The notes under the pieces: generated by a model
What the model was told of the DNA's origin: nothing
The model's input: the letters and a program-made list of their open reading frames with translations, nothing else
The model's database searches: none
From: Providencia huaxiensis
GTDB taxonomy: Bacteria > Pseudomonadota > Gammaproteobacteria > Enterobacterales > Enterobacteriaceae
Direction: 5' to 3'
NCBI RefSeq assembly: GCF_002843235.3
Contig: NZ_CP031123.2
Location: forward strand, 1,488,001-1,552,000
Length of the DNA stretch: 64,000 nt
Translations under genes and position numbers: made by a program
Shown here: positions 54,182 through 63,122 of the stretch, one piece after another
Numbering within the stretch: the first letter of the stretch is position 1
Layout of the letters: every line of letters begins with the position of its first letter

Positions 54182-56220
54182 GTTGGAAAAACAGTTATTT
54201 ACAGTATGACGACGATGCATTAGCCGTATTTGCGAATGTGGGGTTACTGAGACGTGCCCGCAAAGATGTTGAAAACCAAAAGGTTAACCCAACAGACTTA
54301 GACGCTGGAACATTTACGAGTGATGGTCAAAGCGTTTCTTTAGATGCGCAAGGGATCCAAAAAGCCACTTGTGATTGCCCCGCAACAGGGTGTTGTAAAC
54401 ACATTTTGGCGGCAGTTTTGTGGGTACAGTCGAATGCAACTACAGAAATTGATCCAGCGGAACCGATAGCCAGTGAAACGGTACTAAGCGAATTATTCGC
54501 ACTGCAACCAGAGAGCTTAATCAAACAAGCAACTAAGCCTGAACTTCGTTTAGCGCTGAAATTTATAGCGCAATGGCAAGACGACAAACTGGTTTATGAA
54601 GCGCAATCCAACCAGTTAAAAATTAGTCTGCCAGAATATGATGAGCCAATTATTTATATGCGTAATAGTGGCTTACAGGGCATGATTTCATCTCTACCCG
54701 AAAAACAAAAAAATGCGGTTCATCTCGCTATTATTGCAAAATTGAAGCTTCAGCATGGCCAAGATTGGCATTGGCCAGAAGAGCTAACCGCAGGTCAAGT
54801 GCATCAACAGGGACTTAGCCAAGACGATAAAGTGGTGATGGGTTCCATCGAACAATTTATTCAGGATATGTTACGGCAAGGACTGTCACATATTAGCCAA
54901 AGCAGTGCTAGCCAGTTGCAATTACTGAATATGTCAGCACGAGCAGAAGGGCTGCCTCGCTTAGCTAATGATATGAGACGCCTTAGCCAACAAGTTAAGC
55001 GCTTAGCTGACAAACATTTTACGATGGATGAAGGGCAAGTTTTGCGGTTAATTGCCGAGATATCAGCTTATTTGTACCAATTATCAGTAGCAAATGAACA
55101 TCAGCTTATTGAACTCAAAGGGTTACAAAGACGGCAGTATAGCGATAAATCCATAGAATTTGATTTATTGCCTATTGATGCAAACTGGTGGAAAACCGAG
55201 AGTGGTGCGATTGGAGCTACATTGAGTTTCTGGGATCGGCAAAATAAAAAAATCATTCAATGCACGCAAGGTCGTAGTAATAGCCTTGACCCAACGTTTA
55301 ATCGACAAAATGTTTGGCAAACACTGGCGTTATGGAAACATACAGCCGAAAGTTTGATGAAAACCCCCTTTAAATTGCATTCACCGCGGTTATCAGAGGA
55401 AGGTAAATTATCAGCCACTGGCGAAAGCTATGCGGTTAGCACTAAAGAAAAGGGGGTAACAACCAATGATTACCTTAACATTAAAGCTGAATTTGGTTAT
55501 ACCGATTGGCAGCTGGCGGCTAATGAATTGCCAACACTCACACAAGACAATCGGTTTTCCCCGGTTTTATTGCATATTGATGACTATGAGCCGCTCTATT
55601 GGGATGAAACAGAACAATGTGTCTTATGGGCGGTGACTGACGCACAACAAAATCGGGCATTTTTACGGTTAAACTGGCTAGGGAGTGATGACCATAAAAT
55701 TGAAGAATTGCGGTTTATTACGAAACAGCAATGGCCAATTTGTGCTGTGACGGTGCAGGTAAGTCATTCGCAAGAGGCGATTCAGTTGGTACCCAAAACG
55801 CTATGGTTAAAAAAGGAACACGGTATTGAGCTGTTCTACTTAGACTTTGAAAGTACACCACGTAAGAAACAACGTTCAGGCTTTTTTAATAAAATTATCG
55901 AATATATGGCGAAAAAGCAGCAAAAAAGCCAAGTTTTTGTGCCTGAATTAACGTTGGCTAGCCAGCTTGTTCGGCCAATACTTTCAGTATTGGAAACGCA
56001 AGCGTGCACAGGAAGACAATGTTTATCCCAAACCCAACAAAATGAAATTGCGTACGTTATTAGAACGCTAGAGGATTTGGGGGCTCTTTGGTTGGCTAAT
56101 CAATTCAAACCATTGATTGCCTCCAGTGACTTACAACCCGAAGTACTATTACAGTTAGTCTATTTATGTGGCCGTTTTGAAAGGTTACAAATGCCATTGC
56201 CTTTTCAATTTAATCAATAA
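54178..56220 (+). CDS. yehQ: SWIM zinc-finger protein YehQ
   Basis: The 680-residue protein has an N-terminal SWIM zinc finger, CDCPATGCCKH (C-x-C ... C-x-H) near residue 65, within the pattern A(T)CDC...CKHILAAVLWV. The rest is a long helical/beta region without known motifs. SWIM fingers bind DNA, RNA or protein. It is the last gene of the operon and follows yehP with a four-base overlap. A hairpin comes after the stop. Confidence 0.87.
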   Translation: MSWKNSYLQYDDDALAVFANVGLLRRARKDVENQKVNPTDLDAGTFTSDGQSVSLDAQGIQKATCDCPATGCCKHILAAVLWVQSNATTEIDPAEPIASETVLSELFALQPESLIKQATKPELRLALKFIAQWQDDKLVYEAQSNQLKISLPEYDEPIIYMRNSGLQGMISSLPEKQKNAVHLAIIAKLKLQHGQDWHWPEELTAGQVHQQGLSQDDKVVMGSIEQFIQDMLRQGLSHISQSSASQLQLLNMSARAEGLPRLANDMRRLSQQVKRLADKHFTMDEGQVLRLIAEISAYLYQLSVANEHQLIELKGLQRRQYSDKSIEFDLLPIDANWWKTESGAIGATLSFWDRQNKKIIQCTQGRSNSLDPTFNRQNVWQTLALWKHTAESLMKTPFKLHSPRLSEEGKLSATGESYAVSTKEKGVTTNDYLNIKAEFGYTDWQLAANELPTLTQDNRFSPVLLHIDDYEPLYWDETEQCVLWAVTDAQQNRAFLRLNWLGSDDHKIEELRFITKQQWPICAVTVQVSHSQEAIQLVPKTLWLKKEHGIELFYLDFESTPRKKQRSGFFNKIIEYMAKKQQKSQVFVPELTLASQLVRPILSVLETQACTGRQCLSQTQQNEIAYVIRTLEDLGALWLANQFKPLIASSDLQPEVLLQLVYLCGRFERLQMPLPFQFNQ

Positions 56221-56225
56221 TATAA

Positions 56226-56247
56226 GAGGGAGTAAGATCACTCCCTC
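56226..56247. terminator. Hairpin at the end of the yeh operon
   Basis: GAGGGAGT (56226-56233) pairs perfectly with ACTCCCTC (56240-56247) around a six-base loop. It separates yehQ from the convergent MarR-type gene. The T-tract is weak. Confidence 0.6.
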
Positions 56248-56266
56248 ATTATGTATCAACAGTGTG

Positions 56267-56761
56267 TTACTTCTCATTAGACTCAAATGACGCTAAGAAT
56301 GTCCGCAGTAACTGATCTAATGCTTGTTGTTCTTTTTGCGATAATTTAGCAACGAGGCGGGCTTGGTTTTGTGTATGTGCTTCAATAAGTTGGTTGATTA
56401 GCGTTAAGCCTTCGGTTGTTAGTGAAACCAAAAAACCGCGGCCGTCATCAGGGTTGGCATGGCGGCTGACTAACCCCGCTTTTTCTAATTGGTCTATTCG
56501 GTTAGTCATTGTCCCCGATGTAACCATCAACGTTGAGAGCATTTCCCCTGGGCTTAGCGTATAGGGGGCTCCTGCACGGCGCAAAGTTGCAAGCACATCA
56601 AAACTTGAACGGTTAAGACCAAACTGAGCGAAGACCTTTTCCATTTCCCGAGTTAAGTGGTACGCGACATTACCCAACCGACCAATTAATCCCATTGGGC
56701 TAATATCGAGGTCAGGGCGTTCTCTTTCCCACTGTTGAGTGATTTTATCTATTCTATCCAT
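56267..56761 (-). CDS. MarR-family transcriptional regulator
   Basis: The 164-residue protein has the MarR winged helix: FDVLATLRRAGAPYTLSPGEM, then MVTSGTMTNRIDQLEKAGLVSRHANPDDGRGFLVSLT. I chose the ATG at 56761; no good ribosome-binding site precedes it. It is divergent from an EamA exporter gene. The 84-base gap holds two copies of one palindrome, so the protein very likely represses itself and the exporter. Confidence 0.92.
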   Translation of the reverse strand: MDRIDKITQQWERERPDLDISPMGLIGRLGNVAYHLTREMEKVFAQFGLNRSSFDVLATLRRAGAPYTLSPGEMLSTLMVTSGTMTNRIDQLEKAGLVSRHANPDDGRGFLVSLTTEGLTLINQLIEAHTQNQARLVAKLSQKEQQALDQLLRTFLASFESNEK

Positions 56762-56782
56762 AGGCAAATAATGGCGGTTATT

Positions 56783-56827
56783 TATCTTGACGTCAAGGTA
56801 AAATGCACATATCTTGACGTCAAGATA
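56783..56827. promoter_or_regulatory. Two palindromic operators for the MarR regulator
   Basis: TATCTTGACGTCAAGGTA (56783-56800) and TATCTTGACGTCAAGATA (56810-56827) are near-identical 18-base palindromes, the second perfect, with centres 27 bp apart. They fill the divergent promoter region of the MarR and EamA genes. Sites of this size and symmetry are what a MarR dimer binds. Confidence 0.8.
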
Positions 56828-56845
56828 AACTGAAAGAGCAGAAAT

Positions 56846-57727
56846 ATGAATCGACTAACGGTTTTAGGGTTGACGGCATTAGCACCGATTGTGTGGGGAA
56901 GTACATACTTAGTGACAACAGAAATGTTACCCGCAGGGATACCATTAACATTGGCGGTATTGCGCGCTTTACCTGCAGGGTTGCTATTGATACTCGTGCT
57001 ACGAAAACTACCTGAGGGTATTTGGTGGTTACGTGTAGTGATATTAGGTGTTTTAAATTTTTCTCTATTTTGGTGGTTATTGTTTATTGCTGCGTATCGC
57101 TTACCTGGTGGTGTGGCTGCAACGGTTGGCGCTGTACAGCCATTAATTGTTTTATTTTTAAGTCGTTGGTTGTTAAATAGCCGTTTATCACCAGTTTCTA
57201 TTATGGCATCAATTGCAGGGGTATTCGGGGTGGCGATATTGCTTTTAACACCGAATGCAGCTTTAGATCCGCTAGGCATTATTGCAGGGTTAGCCGGCGC
57301 ATTTTCAATGGCGGCGGGAACGGTATTAAGCCGCCGCTGGCAGCCACCCGTCAGTGCTTTAACCTTTACTTCATGGCAATTAACTGCGGGAGGGCTAGTT
57401 TTATTACCCTTTGCCATTGTGTTTGAGCCAGCTTTGCCAGCGTTGCCAGCGTTGAGTTCATTAAATTTAATTGGGTTGGGGTACTTAACGCTTATTGGTG
57501 GAGCATTAACTTATGCCTTATGGTTCCGTGGGCTTGCAATACTAGGCCCAAGTTCAGTTGCGTCTCTTGGGTTTTTAAGCCCTGTGAGTGCAGTAGTTTT
57601 GGGGTGGTTTTATCTCAACCAACAACTTAGCACCTTGCAATTTATTGGTATGATTGTCATTTTACTCAGCGTGTGGGCGAGCCAACGAGCGGAAACAAGA
57701 AAAGTGATTTTAACTTATCAACGTTAA
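56846..57727 (+). CDS. EamA/DMT-family exporter
   Basis: The 293-residue protein has ten membrane segments in two repeated halves. It starts LAPIVWGSTYLVTTEMLPAGIPLTLAVLRALPAG and repeats the fold with ALTFTSWQLTAGG and ALTYALWFRGLAILGPSSVASLGFLSP. Unlike the EamA gene at 11005 it is intact. It probably exports a drug or metabolite sensed by the divergent MarR regulator. Confidence 0.88.
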   Translation: MNRLTVLGLTALAPIVWGSTYLVTTEMLPAGIPLTLAVLRALPAGLLLILVLRKLPEGIWWLRVVILGVLNFSLFWWLLFIAAYRLPGGVAATVGAVQPLIVLFLSRWLLNSRLSPVSIMASIAGVFGVAILLLTPNAALDPLGIIAGLAGAFSMAAGTVLSRRWQPPVSALTFTSWQLTAGGLVLLPFAIVFEPALPALPALSSLNLIGLGYLTLIGGALTYALWFRGLAILGPSSVASLGFLSPVSAVVLGWFYLNQQLSTLQFIGMIVILLSVWASQRAETRKVILTYQR

Positions 57728-57757
57728 AGTAAGCTCTGTAGGTTCCTCATTGCCTAT

Positions 57758-57807
57758 AAGTTGTTCATTGCCTGTAAGTTGTTAACTAGATGCAATGAGC
57801 AACTTTT
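57758..57807 (+). terminator. Terminator-like hairpin built on a local repeat
   Basis: AAGTTGTTCATTGC (57758-57771) pairs with GCAATGAGCAACTT (57792-57805) with one wobble pair and a 20-base loop, followed by TTCCC. A nearby direct repeat of about 17 bases (TCATTGCC-TATAAGTTG and TCATTGCC-TGTAAGTTG, from 57748 and 57765) duplicates the left arm. Confidence 0.55.
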
Positions 57808-57861
57808 CCCTGTGTTAATATTCATTAGAGTATTCATGCGGTCTATAAATAAGTGGCTAAT

Positions 57862-58497
57862 ATGTTATTTCCTGATGAAGAAAATACGGTACAAATTGCA
57901 CCAGAAGCTTTTTTACTCAAAGGGTTTTTACTGGGGCAAAGTGAGGCACTCTTGCAGTCATTAAGCAACGTTATTGCTGCTAACCCATTAAGGCACATGG
58001 CAACCCCAAATGGCTATCAAATGTCTGCAGCAATGACTAACTGTGGTGAGTGGGGCAGGGTAAGCGATGAGAAGGGATACCGCTATAGTAGGCGTGACCC
58101 TGTCACTAATGAACTATGGCAACCTATGCCTATTCCATTTGTTCAATTGGCAATTTCTGCAGCGAGCACCGCTGGCTTCGATCATTTTATCCCTGATGCC
58201 TGCTTAATTAACCGATATGCAGTTAGCGCTGCAATGTCATTGCACCAAGACAAAGACGAAGCCAATTTCACTCAGCCGATTGTCTCTTTTTCTTTAGGAT
58301 TACCAGCCACCTTTGATTTTGGTGGGGCAACACGAGATGCGCCTAAAGTCGCTGTTTATTTAGAACATGGGGATGTTTTGGTCTGGGGAGGCCAGTCACG
58401 GCTGAATTATCATGGAGTACGTCGTATTAAACCAGGTGTACATCCGTTGTTAGGGCCTTATCGCTATAATTTGACGTTTAGGCGTTCTCAACCCTAA
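57862..58497 (+). CDS. alkB: DNA oxidative demethylase AlkB
   Basis: This Fe(II)/2-oxoglutarate dioxygenase removes 1-methyladenine and 3-methylcytosine damage from DNA. The full set of landmarks matches E. coli AlkB: SAAMTNCGEWG, DACLINRYAVSAAMSLHQDKDE (the H-x-D iron site), SLGLPATFDFGG, LEHGDVLVWGGQSRLNYHGV (distal His) and RYNLTFRR (2-oxoglutarate arginine). I chose the ATG at 57862; a GTG at 57853 would add three residues. In E. coli alkB is in one operon with ada, but here the two lie 37 kb apart. Confidence 0.95.
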   Translation: MLFPDEENTVQIAPEAFLLKGFLLGQSEALLQSLSNVIAANPLRHMATPNGYQMSAAMTNCGEWGRVSDEKGYRYSRRDPVTNELWQPMPIPFVQLAISAASTAGFDHFIPDACLINRYAVSAAMSLHQDKDEANFTQPIVSFSLGLPATFDFGGATRDAPKVAVYLEHGDVLVWGGQSRLNYHGVRRIKPGVHPLLGPYRYNLTFRRSQP

Positions 58498-58691
58498 ATT
58501 CACCTTTTACAGTATGCCGATTTATCAATTAAATAGACCATGAATGACTTAATATTTCATTTCAGTAGATTAAATAATATTAATCGTTAAATTTGGTATT
58601 TATATAGAAAAAATATCATTGAATAATAAATTGGATACACCTATAAATGATGATTATAAATTAATATAACTAGGTATTGGTAGGTAAGTGA

Positions 58692-59717
58692 ATGTATAGC
58701 TTTTTAAATGATTATAATGAGATAGCCCACCCTGCAGTTATGCAGACTTTAAATGATTTATCAGGGAAACGTTTCAAAGGTTATGGCACTGATGAGGTTT
58801 GTAGCAGGGTCACGGCTCAAATTAGATTAAGGATTGGCCAACCTAGTGCTGATGTTCATTTCTTTAATGGCGGTACAATTACTAACCTGACAACGATTTC
58901 CCATGTATTACGACCTCACCAAGCGGTGATCACCGTGGAGAGTGGCCATATCGCAGTCCACGAAACGGGGGCAATTGAAGCGACAGGCCATAAAGTCATT
59001 ACCATTGACTCACCATCAGGTAAATTAACCCCCGCACATATTACTAAAGTGTTATCTGAGCATGGTGATGAACATACTGTCCAGCCTAAGCTTGTTTATA
59101 TCAGTAATTCAACCGAAATTGGCACTGTTTACCGTAAACAAGAGCTAGTTGCGCTACGCGAGATTTGTGACGCTCATAACTTACTGTTATTTATGGATGG
59201 TGCTCGCTTGTCTTCTGGTTTAATGTCGAAATATAGTGATTTAACCATTGAAGATGTCGCGAAATTGACCGACATTTTTTATATCGGTGGAACGAAAATA
59301 GGCGCATTAACTGGGGAGATCTTAGTGATTGTAAACCCCGCATTGCAATCAGATTTCCGTTTTAGTATTAAGCAAAAAGGTGGGTTACAAGCAAAAGGTT
59401 GGCTACTCGCTGCCCAGTTCGAGCCACTGTTTAATGATGATTTGTATTTTAAGTTGGGAAGCCACCTTAATGAGATGGCATCACAATTAGCTTCATTTTT
59501 TACCGAAAAGGGCTTCCAGTTTCTTGCGCCTGTAGAATCAAACCAAGTTTTTGTTATTTTTCCCAATGCATTGGCGAATAAATTATTAACGCACTACCAG
59601 TTAAGCTTAATTTGTAAGCCGACACCGGAAACCACCTGTATTCGCTTTTGTACCTCATGGTCAACAACTCAGCAAGATGTAGACAAATTAAAGCAGACTT
59701 TCCAAGCTTTACTTTAG
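58692..59717 (+). CDS. Threonine-aldolase-family PLP enzyme (beta-eliminating lyase)
   Basis: The 341-residue enzyme of the aromatic-lyase/threonine-aldolase group carries YGTDEVCSRV near the start and FFNGGTITNLTTIS. The PLP-aspartate is in LLFMDGARLSSG and the PLP-lysine in FYIGGTKIGALTGE. It likely cleaves L-threonine or a related beta-hydroxy amino acid to glycine and an aldehyde. It is a single gene with a terminator past the stop. The low-specificity LtaE proteins differ in detail, so I give no symbol. Confidence 0.85.
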   Translation: MYSFLNDYNEIAHPAVMQTLNDLSGKRFKGYGTDEVCSRVTAQIRLRIGQPSADVHFFNGGTITNLTTISHVLRPHQAVITVESGHIAVHETGAIEATGHKVITIDSPSGKLTPAHITKVLSEHGDEHTVQPKLVYISNSTEIGTVYRKQELVALREICDAHNLLLFMDGARLSSGLMSKYSDLTIEDVAKLTDIFYIGGTKIGALTGEILVIVNPALQSDFRFSIKQKGGLQAKGWLLAAQFEPLFNDDLYFKLGSHLNEMASQLASFFTEKGFQFLAPVESNQVFVIFPNALANKLLTHYQLSLICKPTPETTCIRFCTSWSTTQQDVDKLKQTFQALL

Positions 59718-59728
59718 GTAATTATCAT

Positions 59729-59775
59729 CCCAATAAATATTTCCGATATTTCGCCTATATTTATTGGGTTTTATT
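59729..59775 (+). terminator. Rho-independent terminator
   Basis: CCCAATAAATAT (59729-59740) pairs perfectly with ATATTTATTGGG (59757-59768), followed by TTTTATT. It lies 12 bases past the aldolase-family gene. Confidence 0.85.
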
Positions 59776-59819
59776 TATCATGATGGCGGGATATTGATGA
59801 CGTTAATGAGCAATTTGCC

Positions 59820-60575
59820 ATGCCTTGGACTTTTTCCCATCCTGCGGTTGTTTTTCCGATTAAACAAAGTCGATTTGGGCGCTTTTTAAGCTTGCCTGCT
59901 TTAATTTTAGGCAGCTTAAGCCCAGATCTATTTTATTCAATGATGTGGTACTCGGCAGCGACTACGGCTCATGACTTGATAGGCTGGTTATATACTGGCT
60001 TACCATTATGTTTACTCATCACTATTTTTGTACAAAAAAGTGCTTTTTTTCTCCACTATGCTGTCCCATTTCCCCTAAAAAGCAGAAGTGTAAGCTCACT
60101 TCGACAATTCTGTATTGTCGTGCTTTCTTTTTATATTGGTGCCGCAAGCCATATTATCTGGGATGCTTTTACTCATCAGTCGGGGGCTTTTGTTCGGCAC
60201 GCCGAATTCTTGCAGATTGTCGTATTTAACATGACAGATAGCCAAGAAATTGCTATTTATAAATTACTGCAACACCTTGGCTCTTTATTGGGGGCGTTGT
60301 ACTTGTTGATAAAATACAAGCAGTTCTACCGCCGGCAATCTGCAGTTCAGCAGCTACGGTATGCGAAAAAGTTAATGGTATTGCTCAAGATTGCCATTAT
60401 TTCAGCGTGTGTTTCCTTACCATTTGCTTATAATTTAGCCATGAAAGGGGATGTGCTTAGTTTTAATCGCTTTGTATATTTAGAACTGACACTGCTAGTG
60501 CCTGTTTTTTTTACAGCAAGTATATTGTTTGCACTGATAAAATATCAGCGCCAGCGAAAGGCAATGCAGAGTTAG
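59820..60575 (+). CDS. DUF4184-family membrane protein
   Basis: The 251-residue protein has the family's opening MPWTFSHPAVVFPI and SLSPDLFYSM, then about five or six membrane segments. A conserved polar group, SHIIWDAFTHQSG, lies in the middle. Its function is unknown. The His and Asp residues of the first and middle motifs resemble those of membrane metal-dependent hydrolases, which is only a suggestion. The end overlaps the convergent TetR gene by four bases. Confidence 0.85.
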   Translation: MPWTFSHPAVVFPIKQSRFGRFLSLPALILGSLSPDLFYSMMWYSAATTAHDLIGWLYTGLPLCLLITIFVQKSAFFLHYAVPFPLKSRSVSSLRQFCIVVLSFYIGAASHIIWDAFTHQSGAFVRHAEFLQIVVFNMTDSQEIAIYKLLQHLGSLLGALYLLIKYKQFYRRQSAVQQLRYAKKLMVLLKIAIISACVSLPFAYNLAMKGDVLSFNRFVYLELTLLVPVFFTASILFALIKYQRQRKAMQS

Positions 60576-61159
60576 CCTTTCGTGAGTAATAGCCCTGATA
60601 ACATGATATCGATGGCAGCGATACTTTTCTTTAATCGCTGTTGGCTATCACCTTGTGAAATCCAATAGGCCGCTTCAGCGAGACCTCCATTAATCAAAAA
60701 AGCCAATGCGTGGGTATCAATATCTTTAATAATGTCTTTTTTGGCGAGCTCATAGAGTAAACGTTCAATCTGTTCGGTACATTGCAAGTTTGATTTAGCT
60801 AAGAAATCGCCTAATACGGCTTTCGCGTCACGAAAAATAATTTGTTGATATTCGGGCTCTAATGCCATTTCTAAGTAAGCATGACAGCGCTGACAAAAAC
60901 TGTTCCATAGGTCTTCAGTATGGTGAGTAATTGCTTGTAAACGTGCATTCATTTGTGAGTCGATTTGCTCAACAACGGCAGTAAATAAGCCTTGTTTGTC
61001 GCCAAAGTGGTGGTAAAGGGCACCACGTGTGAGATTGACACTTGCTGCAACTTCATCCATTGAAGTTTCTGCATAACCAAGCCGGCTAAAGTGCTCTCGC
61101 GCTGTAGTTAGCAAATTCGCACGTGTTTCTGCCATTTGCGCTTGTGTTCTTCTTGCCAT
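60572..61159 (-). CDS. TetR-family transcriptional regulator
   Basis: The 195-residue protein has the TetR N-terminal helix-turn-helix (AREHFSRLGYAETSMDEVAASVNLTRGALYHHFGDKQGLF). The C-terminal ligand-binding helices are typical of AcrR-like repressors. It is divergent from the MFS gene at 61271. A perfect 12-base inverted repeat lies in the 111-base gap, so it very likely represses that exporter. Confidence 0.92.
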   Translation of the reverse strand: MARRTQAQMAETRANLLTTAREHFSRLGYAETSMDEVAASVNLTRGALYHHFGDKQGLFTAVVEQIDSQMNARLQAITHHTEDLWNSFCQRCHAYLEMALEPEYQQIIFRDAKAVLGDFLAKSNLQCTEQIERLLYELAKKDIIKDIDTHALAFLINGGLAEAAYWISQGDSQQRLKKSIAAIDIMLSGLLLTKG

Positions 61160-61220
61160 AAAAACTCTCTTACATACAGGGCGTATAATTATTTACATTC
61201 AATGTGTATGATTATATCAT

Positions 61221-61249
61221 AATTATACATACACAAGGTATGTATAATT
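61221..61249. promoter_or_regulatory. Perfect 12-bp inverted repeat, candidate TetR operator
   Basis: AATTATACATAC (61221-61232) and GTATGTATAATT (61238-61249) are perfect reverse complements with a five-base spacer, ending about 21 bases upstream of the MFS start. A partly similar motif, TACATACAGGGCGTATAATTA, lies near 61172-61192. Confidence 0.78.
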
Positions 61250-61270
61250 AAATTTCATATTGGAGCTCAT

Positions 61271-62488
61271 ATGATAGGTCGCTATCAGCAGTTATTTCAG
61301 GCAAAAGAAAACCAACGCTTTGTGATAGCAGGGTTACTGGCGCGTTTATCGTTACCGATGATGGGGATCGGGATCATTACCTTGTTAGCACAGCTAAAAG
61401 GGAGTTACACCTTGGCAGGGCTTGTTTCTGCAACTTTTGTATTAACGTATGCGCTGCTATCTCCACAAATTTCCCGTTTAGTGGATAAATATGGCCAATT
61501 TCGCGTCTTGCCAGTGGTGACTGTTATCAGTGTGCTCGGTGTGTTTATTATCATCATAACCACGTGGTTATCGTTACCGGATATCGGTTTATTTATTGGT
61601 GCATTGCTAACGGGTGCAATGCCCAGTATGTCGGCGATGGTCAGGGCAAGGTGGACTGCGCTGTACAAAAATCAACCCATATTACAAACGGCATATTCAT
61701 TAGAAACTGTATTTGATGATGCCACTTTTATTGTTGGCCCTCCGTTGTCTGTCGGGATCACTGTCGCTTTATTTCCTCAAGCAGGCTTGCTGGTGGCAGC
61801 AGTTTTATTAACCGTGGGAATGGCTTTGTTTATTTCACAACGCAGTACTGAACCCAAAGTCGTAGCATCTGATCATCTTGTAATGCCGAATAAATCAATT
61901 ATTTCAATGGTTGGGTTGCAGTTATTGATTGCATTGATGATTGCTTTAGGTGTGATTGTCGGCAGTGTGGATATTTTGAGTGTTACTTTGGCTCAATTAC
62001 AACAGCAACCGGCGATGGCCAGTTTAGTGTTATCGGCCTATGCAGTCGGTTCATGTGCAATGGGGATTGTTTTTGGGGGGTTAACCTTTAACACGCCTTT
62101 GCCTCGCTTACTATTCCTCAGCGGCTTAATGACGTTTCTTTCTATTGTGCCGATGTGGTGGGTCGTCGGGGTTTATTCTCTATCTGTGGTGGTGTTCATT
62201 TCCGGGTTGTTCTTTGCCCCGACGATGATCATTGCAATGACATTAGTTGAGAAAATTGTTCCGCAAAATAAATTGACAGAAGGAATGACCTGGTTACTCG
62301 CTGGGTTAAATATTGGCGTTGCTATTGGCGCGATGTTAACGGGTAAAATGGTGGATACTTATGGCCCTTATGCCGGTTATGCTGTTGCGATATCTGGTGG
62401 TATTTTCGTTTTAATTTCAACATGGTTGAGTTACTTACGCGATAAAACCCAACAAAAAATAGCAGTTGAATGCGAAAATGGCCATTAA
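61271..62488 (+). CDS. MFS transporter, likely efflux
   Basis: The 405-residue protein has twelve predicted helices (ARLSLPMMGIGIITLL in helix 1, LLSPQISRLVDKYGQFRVLP in the first cytoplasmic loop, VFDDATFIVGPPLSVGI in helix 5). GGAG lies six bases before the ATG. The divergent TetR regulator and operator point to an inducible exporter. The substrate is unknown. Confidence 0.87.
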   Translation: MIGRYQQLFQAKENQRFVIAGLLARLSLPMMGIGIITLLAQLKGSYTLAGLVSATFVLTYALLSPQISRLVDKYGQFRVLPVVTVISVLGVFIIIITTWLSLPDIGLFIGALLTGAMPSMSAMVRARWTALYKNQPILQTAYSLETVFDDATFIVGPPLSVGITVALFPQAGLLVAAVLLTVGMALFISQRSTEPKVVASDHLVMPNKSIISMVGLQLLIALMIALGVIVGSVDILSVTLAQLQQQPAMASLVLSAYAVGSCAMGIVFGGLTFNTPLPRLLFLSGLMTFLSIVPMWWVVGVYSLSVVVFISGLFFAPTMIIAMTLVEKIVPQNKLTEGMTWLLAGLNIGVAIGAMLTGKMVDTYGPYAGYAVAISGGIFVLISTWLSYLRDKTQQKIAVECENGH

Positions 62489-62552
62489 AAACAACGAAAA
62501 AATAAACCATGTAGTGATAAAATCATAAAAAATAATGTAATGAGGTAATCTA

Positions 62553-63044
62553 ATGCATTCTCCTGTCTTTCGTGCCGCTACACTTGATGATGTCGACCGT
62601 TGTTATGCGATTGAAGTCGGATCCTATGAAGGGGATGAAGCCGCAACAAAAGAAAAGATAGCCACGTGGATCCAACAATATCCAGATGGTTTTTTATGTA
62701 TGGAATTAGCAGGGGAAGTGATTGGCTTTATTAATTCAGGTTGTGCATGGGACGTTGTGATGTCCGATGAAGAATTTAAAGAGCTTATTGGACATGACCC
62801 ACAAGCTCCAAATGTCGTCATTATGTCAGTGGTAGTACATCCCAAATACCAAGGTAAAGGGTATTCATCTTTACTGATGAAAGTGTTTATCAATTCTATG
62901 AGAGAAATGAATAAAGAAACAATTCATCTAATGTGCAAAGAACGTCATATCGATCTGTATAAGCATTTTGGCTACCAATATGTTAAACCGTCAGAATCTG
63001 ACCATGGCGGAATGACGTGGCATGAAATGGTGATGAAACTGTAA
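62553..63044 (+). CDS. GNAT-family N-acetyltransferase
   Basis: The 163-residue single-domain protein has FRAATLDDVDRCYAIEVGSY at the N-terminus and the acetyl-CoA loop VVHPKYQGKGYSSLLMKVF. A C-terminal YKHFGYQYVKPSESDHGGMTWHEM follows, resembling the arylalkylamine-N-acetyltransferase branch. A GAGGT ribosome-binding site is near. The substrate is unknown. Confidence 0.87.
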   Translation: MHSPVFRAATLDDVDRCYAIEVGSYEGDEAATKEKIATWIQQYPDGFLCMELAGEVIGFINSGCAWDVVMSDEEFKELIGHDPQAPNVVIMSVVVHPKYQGKGYSSLLMKVFINSMREMNKETIHLMCKERHIDLYKHFGYQYVKPSESDHGGMTWHEMVMKL

Positions 63045-63122
63045 AATCTATTTTCTTAAGCCTGTGATTTTGTTATCTGGTATCATATTTCATTATATAT
63101 AATCACTATTTGGGAAGTCATA

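Noticed and set aside
56782..57417. 211-codon minus-strand frame opposite the EamA exporter
   Set aside because: It is antisense to an intact membrane-protein gene, lacks motifs and overlaps the MarR operators; it is a composition artefact.
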